A stretch of 64,000 nucleotides of DNA from an uncultured Oscillospiraceae bacterium (GCA_947599875.1 CANQFV010000012.1:1-64000); one strand, 5' to 3'; positions 17,341 to 27,013 are shown, counted from the first letter of the stretch. Numbers and translations are program-made. Notes: generated from the sequence alone by a model not told the origin.

Positions 17341-18101
17341 TATGCTGCCTCCTTTTCATCATCAGAGAGTGTTTGACTGAGCAACTCCGCTCTTTGCATG
17401 AGGAGCGTGTGTGGCTCCAAGTAAACTGCCTCTGCACGGGATTCCACCTCTACGCAGGGGATGACAGGCATTCGGGCGTTGTCGGGGTGCTTCCGCAACG
17501 CGGCATTCCAGTAGACGTCCATCCTCTGATGAAGGTGATCCTTAACTCTGTTGCAGATCATCCTCGTGGAGTTATTGTCTTCAAGAATTCGGTTACGAAG
17601 TCTCGAAAACTCGTCGATTTCAGAGAAAAGCTTACTCTGAAGAGAGCTCACATGAGACTTGAGAGGAGCCAGTCGTTTAGCTCTTTCGTGAGCCCGTCTC
17701 GCAATAACCTGTCCCTCAGTAAGTTTGCTTTCTCCATATTTGCGGGAAGTGTCTACGGACTTCTCGTCTTTGACCGCTTCCTCAAGTTCGAACTCTGCTT
17801 CCTCAAGCAAAGACCTCGTATGAACAAGTGAATCCATCAGTTCGCCGAGATGCGCGTAGGCGGTCTCTTCCTCAATCTGAAGATGCCCCCACATTCGAGA
17901 AGCAAATTCGTCGTAAGAACGAACTTCTCTGTCAAGATGAGGAGAGACCCATCCGCCTACCGTATTTTCACGAGGAAGGCTTCTCCTGCCATCAATAAAG
18001 CCGGCAATCTTCAGACTGACTTTCTCAAAGAAGCCAACCCCCTTAACTTTGCCCTTGCTAAGTTTGGAAATACGAGAGTTTTTCATCTGATTGTTTTTCA
18101 T
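17340..18101 (-). CDS. Unknown coiled-coil protein, first gene of the membrane operon
   Basis: A 253-residue basic N-terminus (first 40 residues rich in Lys/Arg) followed by long amphipathic helices, probably coiled coil at about 75-180. No known motif is recognised. It is the first gene of a run of ten leftward genes with overlaps or very short gaps down to 9929. GGAAGGAG precedes the ATG by 9 bases. Confidence 0.6.
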   Translation of the reverse strand: MKNNQMKNSRISKLSKGKVKGVGFFEKVSLKIAGFIDGRRSLPRENTVGGWVSPHLDREVRSYDEFASRMWGHLQIEEETAYAHLGELMDSLVHTRSLLEEAEFELEEAVKDEKSVDTSRKYGESKLTEGQVIARRAHERAKRLAPLKSHVSSLQSKLFSEIDEFSRLRNRILEDNNSTRMICNRVKDHLHQRMDVYWNAALRKHPDNARMPVIPCVEVESRAEAVYLEPHTLLMQRAELLSQTLSDDEKEAA

Positions 18102-18282
18102 TGTATTTTTCTCCTTCCTTACACCGCAAGGTTGCGGCCTTTGTAGTCTTTGATGCGAATCAAATTATCACAGGTTATAGTATTTTCATTTTAGCGAATA
18201 TTTGTGCCCTGCGATATTTATCCTTTCAAATTAAAGCATCTACTTATGTCTGCCTGTTCTTTTTTCCTAAATCATTTATATA

Positions 18283-18340
18283 CAAATTAAAAACCTTCTG
18301 CATTATTATCTCAAGGCTGTGAGTCCAAATTAAACAAAAA
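18283..18340 (-). repeat. 58-bp shared upstream element, copy 1
   Basis: It aligns without gaps to 30003-30060 (48 of 58 bases identical by my count). Each copy lies 5' of a leftward operon and directly behind a hairpin. On the minus strand the conserved core includes TTGGACT and, after 15 bases, an ATAAT hexamer-like box, so it may be a promoter or regulator site. Confidence 0.7.
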
Positions 18341-18376
18341 AACGAGCAATTCCAAAATTTGGTTCGCTCGTTTTTT
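18341..18376. terminator. Bidirectional hairpin terminator
   Basis: AACGAGC pairs with GCTCGTT with an inner CCAAA/TTTGG stem. T-runs occur on both strands, consistent with an intrinsic terminator working in either direction. Confidence 0.65.
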
Positions 18377-18643
18377 AATTAATTATAGCAGTATACAAAT
18401 ATCTTTATAGTTTAATTTATTAGAAATAATAATCATCGAGAAGTGACCGTCACTCCACCCCACATCTTTCCTCCGACCAAAAAGCGTTTTCGGTCAGCCT
18501 CATCAGCAACCTTTCCTTATTCATTATCGTCAAATGGATACAGGAATTTGGTAAGTCCAAGCAAAACAAGTTGAACTTCCTACAAATAGGATTGACAAAT
18601 CAATTTTATGTTGCAAACGTAAAAATCAACAGCGGGTTTTCTG

Positions 18644-18672
18644 TTGTATCAACAGGTCTTACATAGTATAAT
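18644..18672 (+). promoter_or_regulatory. Sigma-A promoter of the TIR-kinase gene
   Basis: TTGTAT, a 17-bp spacer and TATAAT. It leaves an untranslated leader of about 185 bases before the preferred ATG. Confidence 0.65.
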
Positions 18673-18864
18673 ATTTGTATGTGTGGATACCGTATTATTT
18701 TGGGTTATTTTTATCCTCTCCTGGAACTGGAAACTGTAAATCGGCAAATACACGATATAACGGAAGAGTTTGTAGTGCATTTGCCGTATAAATCATTATG
18801 GTTATGTATATTTATACTGCTCGGAATAGTTTGTAATACACCCGGGAATAGGAGGTACCTGACT

Positions 18865-20247
18865 ATGGCTGATAATCCGCAAGCGAGGTATAAGCCAGAT
18901 ACGGCGGAGAACCGTCCATACCTTTTTATTAGTTACTCCAGCAAGGACTCAAATACTGTGCAGAGAATAATCCAACTTCTCCGAATCAATGGATATTATT
19001 ACTGGTATGATGAGGGCAATAAGCCTGGTCGTGACTGGTCTGATTCTCTTGCAGATCGTATTATAGGTTGTGCTCAGTTTTTGCTTGTTTTAACCGAAAA
19101 CTCTGCTAAATCTGAGAACGTATTAGACGAACTATATTTGGCAAAAAAATATAATAAACCACTCCTGGTGGTTTACATTGATGATATTAAAGTCAGCGGT
19201 GGATTGGACCTTAAAATTGGGCGTATTCATTCGCTCATGCGAAATAAATACGGAAGCGAGAATGAATTCAACGAAGAGCTTGTCCAAGCTCTATCTATTT
19301 CAACAAAAAAGCCGTATAAAATATCCACACCAAAACTGATATTTGATTTACGGCTCGAGGAGCGATATGAGATAATTGAAAAAATCGGGGAAGGCGCCAC
19401 TGGCAGTGTTTTCCGAGGTAAAGACAGGAAAACCGGTAGTATGGTTGCGATAAAAATATGCGGGATTTCGCCTACATACAGTGGCAATCTCCTACTAAGA
19501 TTATATAATAACGAGAGGGATGCGCTCAATCGCTTAGCTACATGTCCGTATGTTCCAAAGCTTGTTGATTGGTATATGGGCAAACGCGCTGTGTGTCTTA
19601 TCCTGAATTATATAAAAGGGTATCCCTTGGAGTCATTTCAATTTAATGAGGTGACGATTCTGGAATTGTTCAATAAAATACTGGGTATATTTAACTATCT
19701 GGAAGATTGTGGGATTATTCATAAGGACATAAAGCCCAACAACCTGCTCATAGACGAATTGGGCACGGTTTATCTTTTAGATTTTGGCGGAAGCTATATC
19801 TGCGATGAGACTAATCCACCACAGGTAATCCGAATGGCATCTCCTGGCTTTGCGGCACCGGAGCAGTACGGAGAAATGGATATAATTCCAACATTCGCAA
19901 CTGACTGTTACGGCCTTGGTCGAACCCTGCAATACCTTTTGATAAACAGATATGTATATGCTCACGACTTTAGAAACTTTTCAGGCTCTGTACATCAGGT
20001 TAGGAAGGATATAAGCGATACTCTTGCTCAGGTTTTGACGAAAATGACAAGACAAGATCCGAAAGAAAGATATCAGAATGTTAATGAACTTAGAGGTGAC
20101 TTGTATAAGTGTGACAAATCTCTGTTCGCTACCAGAATCCCGTCATTCAGAGATATTATTGCCGAACAAAAAAGTTTGCAAGAATGTGATGTGCCGTACG
20201 ATGGAGAAGTCGATACTAATGTGAATGTAAAAACCGATTTTATATGA
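18865..20247 (+). CDS. TIR-Ser/Thr protein kinase fusion
   Basis: A 460-residue fusion. Residues 17-150 are a TIR domain (YLFISYSSKDS, catalytic Glu probably E89 in SENVLDEL). Residues 168-410 are a complete Hanks-type kinase: G-loop IGEGATGS (174-181), VAIK Lys197, HKDIKPNN (286-293), DFG (306-308) and APE (331-333). All catalytic residues are present, so activity is likely. The ATG at 18865 has GGAGG 9 bases upstream; the open frame extends further left without an RBS. Linking an NAD-hydrolase fold to a kinase suggests phospho-regulated effector activation (inference). Confidence 0.88.
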   Translation: MADNPQARYKPDTAENRPYLFISYSSKDSNTVQRIIQLLRINGYYYWYDEGNKPGRDWSDSLADRIIGCAQFLLVLTENSAKSENVLDELYLAKKYNKPLLVVYIDDIKVSGGLDLKIGRIHSLMRNKYGSENEFNEELVQALSISTKKPYKISTPKLIFDLRLEERYEIIEKIGEGATGSVFRGKDRKTGSMVAIKICGISPTYSGNLLLRLYNNERDALNRLATCPYVPKLVDWYMGKRAVCLILNYIKGYPLESFQFNEVTILELFNKILGIFNYLEDCGIIHKDIKPNNLLIDELGTVYLLDFGGSYICDETNPPQVIRMASPGFAAPEQYGEMDIIPTFATDCYGLGRTLQYLLINRYVYAHDFRNFSGSVHQVRKDISDTLAQVLTKMTRQDPKERYQNVNELRGDLYKCDKSLFATRIPSFRDIIAEQKSLQECDVPYDGEVDTNVNVKTDFI

Positions 20248-20377
20248 TTTTATATAAAGCCTTGTAAGTGACTAACTAACATTCATTTTTATTTACTTCA
20301 TAAGCTATATTATACCTGCCATTAAAAGTCAACGAGTTTTCTTTCCATCCTGTTTCAGATTACTTTAATTATAAGTT
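20248..20377. other. Convergent intergenic gap
   Basis: 130 bp between convergent genes. A weak AT-only dyad (TTTATAT / ATATAAA) just past the TIR-kinase stop may help termination. Confidence 0.35.
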
Positions 20378-21013
20378 TTAAATTCTGTTGTACATCTTAT
20401 CAAATTCCCCCCTTGCAACAAAATTAAAATCAGCATCTGTAATGTGCCCTTCCGCATCGCGGGTAATGCTGTAAAAAATAATCACAGCATCCTTCTCCGC
20501 AGACTCAATAGTTCCCCAGAGGGGCGCGGAGAAGTATTTCTCCGCACTTCCACCAATCGTCAGGCCTTTCTCTTTTATTAGGAAAGAAACCTCCTCGCTC
20601 ATGGACTCTCCAACGTCCCAAGCGTCCAGATCTCTGGGAATCTGCTCATATCGTGTGCCGCCTGTATGCCGGTGGTTCTCCCAGAAGAACACGCGGTCTA
20701 CGGGATAGGGATTTCCGCCTGTGTCGATCTTTATGAAATCTCCCGTACGCGCAATCTCGCCCCGCCCGCTGACCGCCTCAAGGGAAAAAACCTCATAGGC
20801 GTCCCTGGACAGCTTTTTCAGTTTTCCCCGGGAAAAATATTCAGCCAGCAGATCGTCGTCAGTCCCCAGCTCGTATGCGTTGACGGCCTTTCCGTCTTTT
20901 TTGATAGCTTTGAACACGTCTATCTTCACCTTCCTTTTTCGCCAAATCAATTCCGTCAAAGCGCGCCGCTCTCGGTATACCGAAGCCATAAAGTTCAGAA
21001 CCGCGAAACGCAT
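20378..21013 (-). CDS. Unknown protein downstream of the kinase-CARF-nuclease gene
   Basis: A 211-residue protein, last of the three-gene leftward operon 26925-20378. It starts directly at the upstream stop (TAAATG), so translation is coupled. Residues 95-125 (GDFIKIDTGGNPYPVDRVFFWENH) suggest a small beta-rich domain. No signal peptide or known catalytic motif is visible. Its position suggests a dedicated partner, substrate or inhibitor of the large fusion protein, but this is inference. Confidence 0.6.
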   Translation of the reverse strand: MRFAVLNFMASVYRERRALTELIWRKRKVKIDVFKAIKKDGKAVNAYELGTDDDLLAEYFSRGKLKKLSRDAYEVFSLEAVSGRGEIARTGDFIKIDTGGNPYPVDRVFFWENHRHTGGTRYEQIPRDLDAWDVGESMSEEVSFLIKEKGLTIGGSAEKYFSAPLWGTIESAEKDAVIIFYSITRDAEGHITDADFNFVARGEFDKMYNRI

Positions 21014-24000
21014 TTAGGCTTCATGTTTCCCGTCGGCAATGTCCACAAAGATCTGCCCGAGATTTTCATCCCCCACATCGTTCAAATCAATAAGATAGAT
21101 TCCCATTGCTTTCGCTCGGTTCTTAATTGATTGGATATCGCTGGTCAGGTGCCTGTCTTCACCCACGGCTTTCGTGGAGGAATACAGGATGACCGCCTTG
21201 CTGTTCAGGGAAAATCTTTCCGTCAGGTCCTTGATCTCGTTCAGATGATCCTTTTTGAATTTTGCGGTCTTGCAGGAGACCACTAGCGTAGTCAGTCCCT
21301 TCGTCAGGATCAAGTCAAGCTCGTTGCGAACATTCTCTTTCCATCTAAACGAGAAGTTGGCCCGGCAGTCATCGAAGTAACCGGTCTGCACAGCCGCGTT
21401 CCATGCGTAAAACTCAAGAATATTTCCCGCCGTCATCAGACAGTTCTTTACCGCCAACTCAGAATAATTGAATCGGATGGAGATGGGGGTATTTGTCAAG
21501 TCATTGCCCACACTCAGGTCGTATATCAGTCCCAGCTCCTCAATTCGCTTCAGGGCAGGGATCACGTCAGCGTATTTATAACGTTTTTCGCCGCTCTCGC
21601 TCTGAAGCCGCTTGTCCGCAAAATCGATACCCTTCTGGTCATATATCTCGACGCAGCTTCCGCTTTCCACGTTGATATATTGTATGCCCGCCGAATCGTC
21701 GCTTATGTTGATCCTGTATGGCGCAATGGCGCACCAGACTTTTTTGCTGAAAAACATGTTCAGAGACTTGAGGACATAATCATTTTTCTGCTCCGGCGCA
21801 TTGCCCATGTATTCCAGAGATACGTTCAGCCCCAACCGCCCTTTTGAGGAGACATTAAGATCACGGATAAAACCCGCTTCCTCCATTTTTGCAAAGCATG
21901 TCCCTATCTCAAGGCGATCCCATATCTGCCGGTCAACAGTGGTGTAGTATCTGCGCCACGTCATGTCTTTTGCCGCCGGGTCAAATCTGAATTTTAATTC
22001 TGGCGTCCCGCTGCCGCGCCCATAGAAGAACGCGGTAATCATGGTCCAGTCGTCCTGAAACTTCCTGTAAACCTTCCAAAGCGCGTCCGTGGCACAGCTC
22101 AGCCGCTCCATATAATTTTTTCCCTGCTGTTCCGGGACGATTTCCTCCACACCGTACAGGGCGAACGCCTCTGCGGCGGAGATCGCCGCGTTGAGCCGGT
22201 AGATCTCCGCCCTTGGGTAGTTTCGGACGTTTTCCATACACCCTGTGTTCTCGTCCCGCCTGACCAGCGCCACGGTGCTGTCGGAAAGAGCAAGCTGGGT
22301 GGCGGCGACGATATGGCGCTCGTCGCCACCGGTGACATCGATCACGCAACCGGACGGGAACCCGGCTCTGAGCCGTGTTAACTCTTTGAGCACATCATTC
22401 GCCCAGAGCGATCCACTTGGAACGAATCGAATATCCCCATTGTTCCCGTGGGCTCGCAGGAAGCGGGTCAGGTTGTCGTTCCTCTCCAAGCCGTAGTAGA
22501 TCAGCCTCTTCGGCTCCATGATGAGCGGCCCCGCAATATTGCTGACGAGTTGCTTGCTTCCAAGCTTTATCATGGTCAGATCCTCGTCGGCAAACAAGAG
22601 CCACAGCAGATTGTCAACGATTGTTTCATCCGGCCTCTTATAATCGCGATACTTCGTGAACTCGTCATAGATGGCAAGATCGTTCAGGACCCGCCTCCGC
22701 CCCTCTGAAGCATCCATGCCGCAACGGGAGAATGCCTCCTCCAGCGACTTCACCTCGCTGATGAGCCTGGACACCTCTGCCCTTTGGGGCAGGGATTTGG
22801 ACTCCACCATGCTTTTCAAGGAGCTGTACACGCTCTCGTACTGCCAGCGGAGCTTGTCCAACTGCTCCACGGGCGCATCGGTCCCATATTCTCCGGCAGC
22901 CTCTCCGATATCCTCCTCTGCAACTGTTGACTTTAATTCAATTTGGGAGAGGAAAGTGTTCTCCATATCGCCCAGGAGTATTCTACCCGTTGTTAGATTG
23001 GAGATTCTCTTTTTTGCAAGAAGATGCACCTTGAGACTCATTTTATCCAACTCATCGTACGCGGTCTCATCAATCTGGCTGAAGCTTTCATATCTATCCC
23101 ACTCCTGCCTCGCGTCGGGAAGGCACACTCCGGCTGTGGAGCAGGGCACAAGGCAATGATGTAGCTTCAGATTTGTGCTTTTGAAGGCACCGTTGAAGCC
23201 CCATTTGGAGTCAAGGAACGCATACCCGTTGATTTCATTCAAGGTTGGGAACCGATAGCCGTCGGCGGCCATATACATGATCCACCGACGGTGCTCCAGC
23301 TCCAGAAGCTCCCCTCTACGCGGGCCCCTCGCGGCGCTCAAATAGGCAGGTATGATGGCCCTGTGGTTCGTGCTGGGCGATGAATTTATGCCGAGGCTCT
23401 CCAACTTATACTTGGCATGGAGCGCGGCGGCGCAGGAGGATCTCTGCCCATACTTGTCCCCGGCAAAATTACGGGCGGTCTTTTCCAGCGACGCGTATGG
23501 GTCGGACAGCTTGTCGTAAAGATAGCTCATCCTTAATGTCCTGTGTCCAAGCTCCCGGACCACAGGAAGATACTCCGTCACATCGTCTCCGAAGGGAATC
23601 AGATGTATCCATTCAGGGAGTTCGCTCTCCTGTCCCGAATCGGAGCGTATATTTCTAGCGGCGTCCTCGGAGAGGTAGTAGTGGATCAAAGTATCTTTAC
23701 CGCTTTTTACATGCAATGCCAGGCACGACGCGTACATGTCAGCCAGAGTCGAGTTCCTGTTGTTGGAGCCAAGGGAAATCACAATGTAGCGGCTAGCGCA
23801 GTATTGTTTTGCCACCTCATCGCACATATCGGGATCGAGCAAATTTTCCACCTGCCGGTAGGTGAACGTGACATACTCATGCCCATTGTTCATCTTTCCC
23901 GTGAGGTTCGAATAGTCCTCCAGAAGAGGTGCCGTTTTCAGCAGCTCATTTTTAAATCTGTCCTCCGACTCTGCGGAAACCACATGGATATAAAGCCTTG

Positions 24001-25252
24001 GACCAATCATCTGTCCGCAACTAATGGATGAAAGAATCATGCGCTTCACGAACACTCCGCTCCCCAAGCACAGGATATGCAAATCTCCGTCGTCCGCCTT
24101 ATACCTGTACAGCGGGTGCTTTTCCAGCAGAGCATAGCTCATAAGCTCGTCCGGCTCCACATGTCTCAGGAGGTTCCCGGTCGTACGCCTTTCCCGGATC
24201 AGCCTTGACAGCGCCCGGTACAACTCCGTGGCGGTGGTGTAACGCTCGGTGACATCAGGAGAGAGGGCCTTGTTAAAAAAGGCGATGAGCAAATTGGCAA
24301 AGGTCTCCTCCCGGCTGTCCGCCCAGCCGGGAGAGTATTCGTTGTACAGTTTCCTAGTCCAACTCCTGTCAAAGCGAAGCTTCACGGAATAGACGGTCCC
24401 GGTGACGGCGTAGAACAGGATAGATGCTACTGCGTATGTGTCAGAATATGTGCCCTCCTCATATCCGGCCCCATGGTCGTTGAACTCAGCCAGCGCCATG
24501 ATCTCCGGTGCGGAATAGGGGTTGCGGGTAAACCGATGGTCCGTCCTCTCCCTCTCGTCTGCAAGGTCGAACGCGCTTCCAAAGTCGATGATGCGGGGCA
24601 TCAGCCTCGTGCCGCCGTTGGAGCGGATGAGGTAGATATTATTCGGGGACAGGTCCAGATGGAGCATCTTATTGTCCCCGTGAAGGCGGGACAGAATCTG
24701 GGCGGTGTCTCTGAGGATACGCAAAAGCTCGTCAAAATTTCCGTTGGCAATCACCTCGCCGTCGCTGTCCCGGATAAACCCCTGGGTGATAAAGTCGTCC
24801 AGCGACTGGCCCTGGGCCGTGTCCACCGCAAGGTAATAGTTCCCCCGCTCGTCTTTGAACGGGCCGGACACGTTCAGTACATCGGGGTTGTTCTGTGTGT
24901 CAACACCTCCAAGTCGGCCGTAGACGGAGGCAGCGCGCCTGGTAAGAGCAGCCTCCCTTCTCAGATATGCAACCAACTCATCGGGCATTCCCTCCGAGAT
25001 GACCTCGCCCCTGATGGGGTCGAGAACAACAATCCTGCCGTCCTCCCCGCGCCGGACGATGCCGTTTTCTACACTGCGCGGATAGAGCTCCTTCAGCGCC
25101 ACATATCTCGAGCTGCCCTCAAGATGCGCTATGTACATCAGTGCCGATCCGCCGCAGGCAATATACTCATCTATGATATAATTACCGCTCTGTGTTTTCA
25201 CTACGGTTCCATTTGAAAGTCTGGTGCGGTCATCTGTTAAATCAAAGTTCAC
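21014..25252 (-). CDS. Kinase-Rossmann-RyR-CARF-nuclease fusion protein
   Basis: A 1412-residue multidomain protein. Residues 20-350 are a Hanks-type kinase (VALKELYP Lys54, HLDLSPNN 198-205, DFG 223-225, SAPE 247-250). Residues 390-560 are a Rossmann-like domain (LHILCLGSGVFVKR). Residues 640-705 match the RyR fold (LLELEHRRW, then KLHHCLVP). Residues 885-1035 resemble the CARF domain of Card1/Can2 (DUF1887), with VIDVTGGDERHIVAATQLAL. Residues 1275-1365 look like a PD-(D/E)xK nuclease (E1280, ELD 1311-1313, SCK 1326-1328). The start is GTG with AAAGGAG 9 bases upstream. No CRISPR array is in the window. A nucleotide-sensing, phosphorylation-linked effector is inferred. Confidence 0.75.
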   Translation of the reverse strand: MNFDLTDDRTRLSNGTVVKTQSGNYIIDEYIACGGSALMYIAHLEGSSRYVALKELYPRSVENGIVRRGEDGRIVVLDPIRGEVISEGMPDELVAYLRREAALTRRAASVYGRLGGVDTQNNPDVLNVSGPFKDERGNYYLAVDTAQGQSLDDFITQGFIRDSDGEVIANGNFDELLRILRDTAQILSRLHGDNKMLHLDLSPNNIYLIRSNGGTRLMPRIIDFGSAFDLADERERTDHRFTRNPYSAPEIMALAEFNDHGAGYEEGTYSDTYAVASILFYAVTGTVYSVKLRFDRSWTRKLYNEYSPGWADSREETFANLLIAFFNKALSPDVTERYTTATELYRALSRLIRERRTTGNLLRHVEPDELMSYALLEKHPLYRYKADDGDLHILCLGSGVFVKRMILSSISCGQMIGPRLYIHVVSAESEDRFKNELLKTAPLLEDYSNLTGKMNNGHEYVTFTYRQVENLLDPDMCDEVAKQYCASRYIVISLGSNNRNSTLADMYASCLALHVKSGKDTLIHYYLSEDAARNIRSDSGQESELPEWIHLIPFGDDVTEYLPVVRELGHRTLRMSYLYDKLSDPYASLEKTARNFAGDKYGQRSSCAAALHAKYKLESLGINSSPSTNHRAIIPAYLSAARGPRRGELLELEHRRWIMYMAADGYRFPTLNEINGYAFLDSKWGFNGAFKSTNLKLHHCLVPCSTAGVCLPDARQEWDRYESFSQIDETAYDELDKMSLKVHLLAKKRISNLTTGRILLGDMENTFLSQIELKSTVAEEDIGEAAGEYGTDAPVEQLDKLRWQYESVYSSLKSMVESKSLPQRAEVSRLISEVKSLEEAFSRCGMDASEGRRRVLNDLAIYDEFTKYRDYKRPDETIVDNLLWLLFADEDLTMIKLGSKQLVSNIAGPLIMEPKRLIYYGLERNDNLTRFLRAHGNNGDIRFVPSGSLWANDVLKELTRLRAGFPSGCVIDVTGGDERHIVAATQLALSDSTVALVRRDENTGCMENVRNYPRAEIYRLNAAISAAEAFALYGVEEIVPEQQGKNYMERLSCATDALWKVYRKFQDDWTMITAFFYGRGSGTPELKFRFDPAAKDMTWRRYYTTVDRQIWDRLEIGTCFAKMEEAGFIRDLNVSSKGRLGLNVSLEYMGNAPEQKNDYVLKSLNMFFSKKVWCAIAPYRINISDDSAGIQYINVESGSCVEIYDQKGIDFADKRLQSESGEKRYKYADVIPALKRIEELGLIYDLSVGNDLTNTPISIRFNYSELAVKNCLMTAGNILEFYAWNAAVQTGYFDDCRANFSFRWKENVRNELDLILTKGLTTLVVSCKTAKFKKDHLNEIKDLTERFSLNSKAVILYSSTKAVGEDRHLTSDIQSIKNRAKAMGIYLIDLNDVGDENLGQIFVDIADGKHEA

Positions 25253-25266
25253 GGTTATTCGCTCCT

Positions 25267-26925
25267 TTACAAATATTCAAAGAAGTCACACTCCAACGGC
25301 AGGTAATCCAGCTCGACCTTTATGAGCTCCTTAGGCCGTTCTTCTTTCGTGACTGCCTGTCCGGCATTCTCTGAGCCTTTTCTTTCTCTGAAGCCCCCAC
25401 GTCTGACATCTTCTCCAACCAGTCTTCTCCGCTGGACCACTCGTTTCCGCAGCAGCTCGTTTTCCGCCTTTTTAATTTCTTCCAAGCAGAAGAAGATAAC
25501 AGCCAGCGGCACAGGTACATCCGCATTCAGTCTATCGTTGAGTGCCCGGAAGTCCACCAAGTCTTTTTTGCCATCGCCGTGTACATATTGGCTCATATCC
25601 GATACCGCATCGCTTTCAATAGCATAATTCAAGTCACCGAAGAACATGATGATTCGGTCAAACTCGTTTCTCTTGTCGAGTCGGTTCCACGAAAAAGAGG
25701 ACAGTTTATTATTTATGAAATCCAAGAACTCTTTTCCGCTGAACCATGTCTTTATCGGAGTATGTTCAGGGGTTGTTCCAAAAAAATAATCCCGTACATT
25801 CAGCTTCTTATCCTTACTGTTGTAATATGATTTGGCGTTGTTTTCGTCAACAACACGTTCAGATGCGTCCACCTGTGGCCGAAAGTAGAAGCAAAACGAG
25901 TACATCCACATTAAAATCATCATCTCACGGGTCGGATGGTGTTGAGGCTGTATCGCAGTTTTCGTAAGAAGATTGTATATACTTTTTCCCGAGAAAGGCT
26001 TGGCGTAATTCTGGAGAAGGTTCCGAAAGCTATATTTTCTGTCTGCCTCCGGCGTGGGTCTCTCCGCATAGAGCCTCACCAACACACCTATCAGGTGGCG
26101 ATATTCCTCTGTCAGGCGTTTGTGCTGTACATTATAGAACCAGGAATACCTTGCTACAAGCTCCGAAGCATAATCGCCGCTTAGCGTGCCGAGGCTAGTC
26201 ACATAATTTCGCACGACTCTGGTCGAATTCTTGTTAAATGCCGCTCTTTCCGTCTCCGTACCATCGTCAATTGTCCCTTTTTCATGCAATTTGTCTAAAA
26301 GTAGCATATATATGTCCCTGACCTCTGCAAACGGATTACGTCTTTCCAAATCCTCTGTTGGTAGCCCGACCGCTCCGCTGAGAACACTGTAAATCGCCAG
26401 ATGGTGGACGTTCCGCATATGGAGTCCCTGAAAGCCATAAAAGCCAAGCAGCTTATCGGTCTCAGCTGGAGTCAGCCAAAAAGCCACCGCGCAGTGCAGA
26501 ATCAAATCGAACCCGTCGCCTGTGCGTAAGTTTTTTTGTCCTCCGCTGCTGGAGGACAAAAAATACGAGTAAAAAATGTCACCGTTGACGGGCATGTCAA
26601 ATTTATAGCTCTCAAGGGCGTTTTTCCCATCCGAACCTTTTTTTATCACAACCTTCCTGTCAATTCCTTTGTGTCCACCTTTTTGATAGCGGCCCCGATA
26701 CCAGTTTTGAACCGTAATGCACGCTTGCCTATACGCCTCAAAATCAGCCTTGCCCTGGGACACAGCTTTGGAAATATCTTCAAAGCTTTCCTTGGCTCCC
26801 GTGAATTGGCGCGCTCGGTCATAGAGAACCTTAAAAAACAGATTTTCTGCTGTAGTATGGCTCCTGATTCTGGCCTTACCAATCTTCTGACAGATTTCCT
26901 CTAACGTCCTATCATATCCTGACAT
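25267..26925 (-). CDS. Unknown protein, first gene of the kinase-CARF-nuclease operon
   Basis: A 552-residue soluble, mainly helical protein rich in aromatic residues. I do not recognise a family or catalytic motif. The C-terminal 60 residues are basic and probably flexible (RRRLVGEDVRRGGFRERKG). GAGGGTG precedes the ATG; the next gene starts 14 bp after its stop. A consensus promoter lies upstream at 27014-27042. In context it may be the sensor or scaffold for the large effector; this is not proven. Confidence 0.65.
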   Translation of the reverse strand: MSGYDRTLEEICQKIGKARIRSHTTAENLFFKVLYDRARQFTGAKESFEDISKAVSQGKADFEAYRQACITVQNWYRGRYQKGGHKGIDRKVVIKKGSDGKNALESYKFDMPVNGDIFYSYFLSSSSGGQKNLRTGDGFDLILHCAVAFWLTPAETDKLLGFYGFQGLHMRNVHHLAIYSVLSGAVGLPTEDLERRNPFAEVRDIYMLLLDKLHEKGTIDDGTETERAAFNKNSTRVVRNYVTSLGTLSGDYASELVARYSWFYNVQHKRLTEEYRHLIGVLVRLYAERPTPEADRKYSFRNLLQNYAKPFSGKSIYNLLTKTAIQPQHHPTREMMILMWMYSFCFYFRPQVDASERVVDENNAKSYYNSKDKKLNVRDYFFGTTPEHTPIKTWFSGKEFLDFINNKLSSFSWNRLDKRNEFDRIIMFFGDLNYAIESDAVSDMSQYVHGDGKKDLVDFRALNDRLNADVPVPLAVIFFCLEEIKKAENELLRKRVVQRRRLVGEDVRRGGFRERKGSENAGQAVTKEERPKELIKVELDYLPLECDFFEYL

Positions 26926-27013
26926 TTTTCACACCCTCTTTATATGGCTTTTGTGCTACAGTAGCAATCCTGTCATATCAACCAACATGTATAAAGCCGT
27001 ATCTCTGTGTTGA

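Larger units (their letters stand above)
18102..18643. other. Divergent regulatory region with a possible tiny ORF
   Basis: An AT-rich 540-bp region between the membrane operon (left) and the TIR-kinase gene (right). It holds the shared 58-bp element and a hairpin (18283-18376). On the minus strand 18524-18420 a short frame starts MNKERLLMRLTENAFWSEER, meets TGA and then continues RSLLDDYYF in the same frame to TAA. It may be a decayed small gene; no function is proposed. Confidence 0.4.

Noticed and set aside
21014-25252. Type III CRISPR accessory nuclease
   Set aside because: Although CARF-like and nuclease modules are suggested, no CRISPR array, Cas10 or Csm/Cmr gene is in the window and the kinase and RyR parts do not fit Card1.
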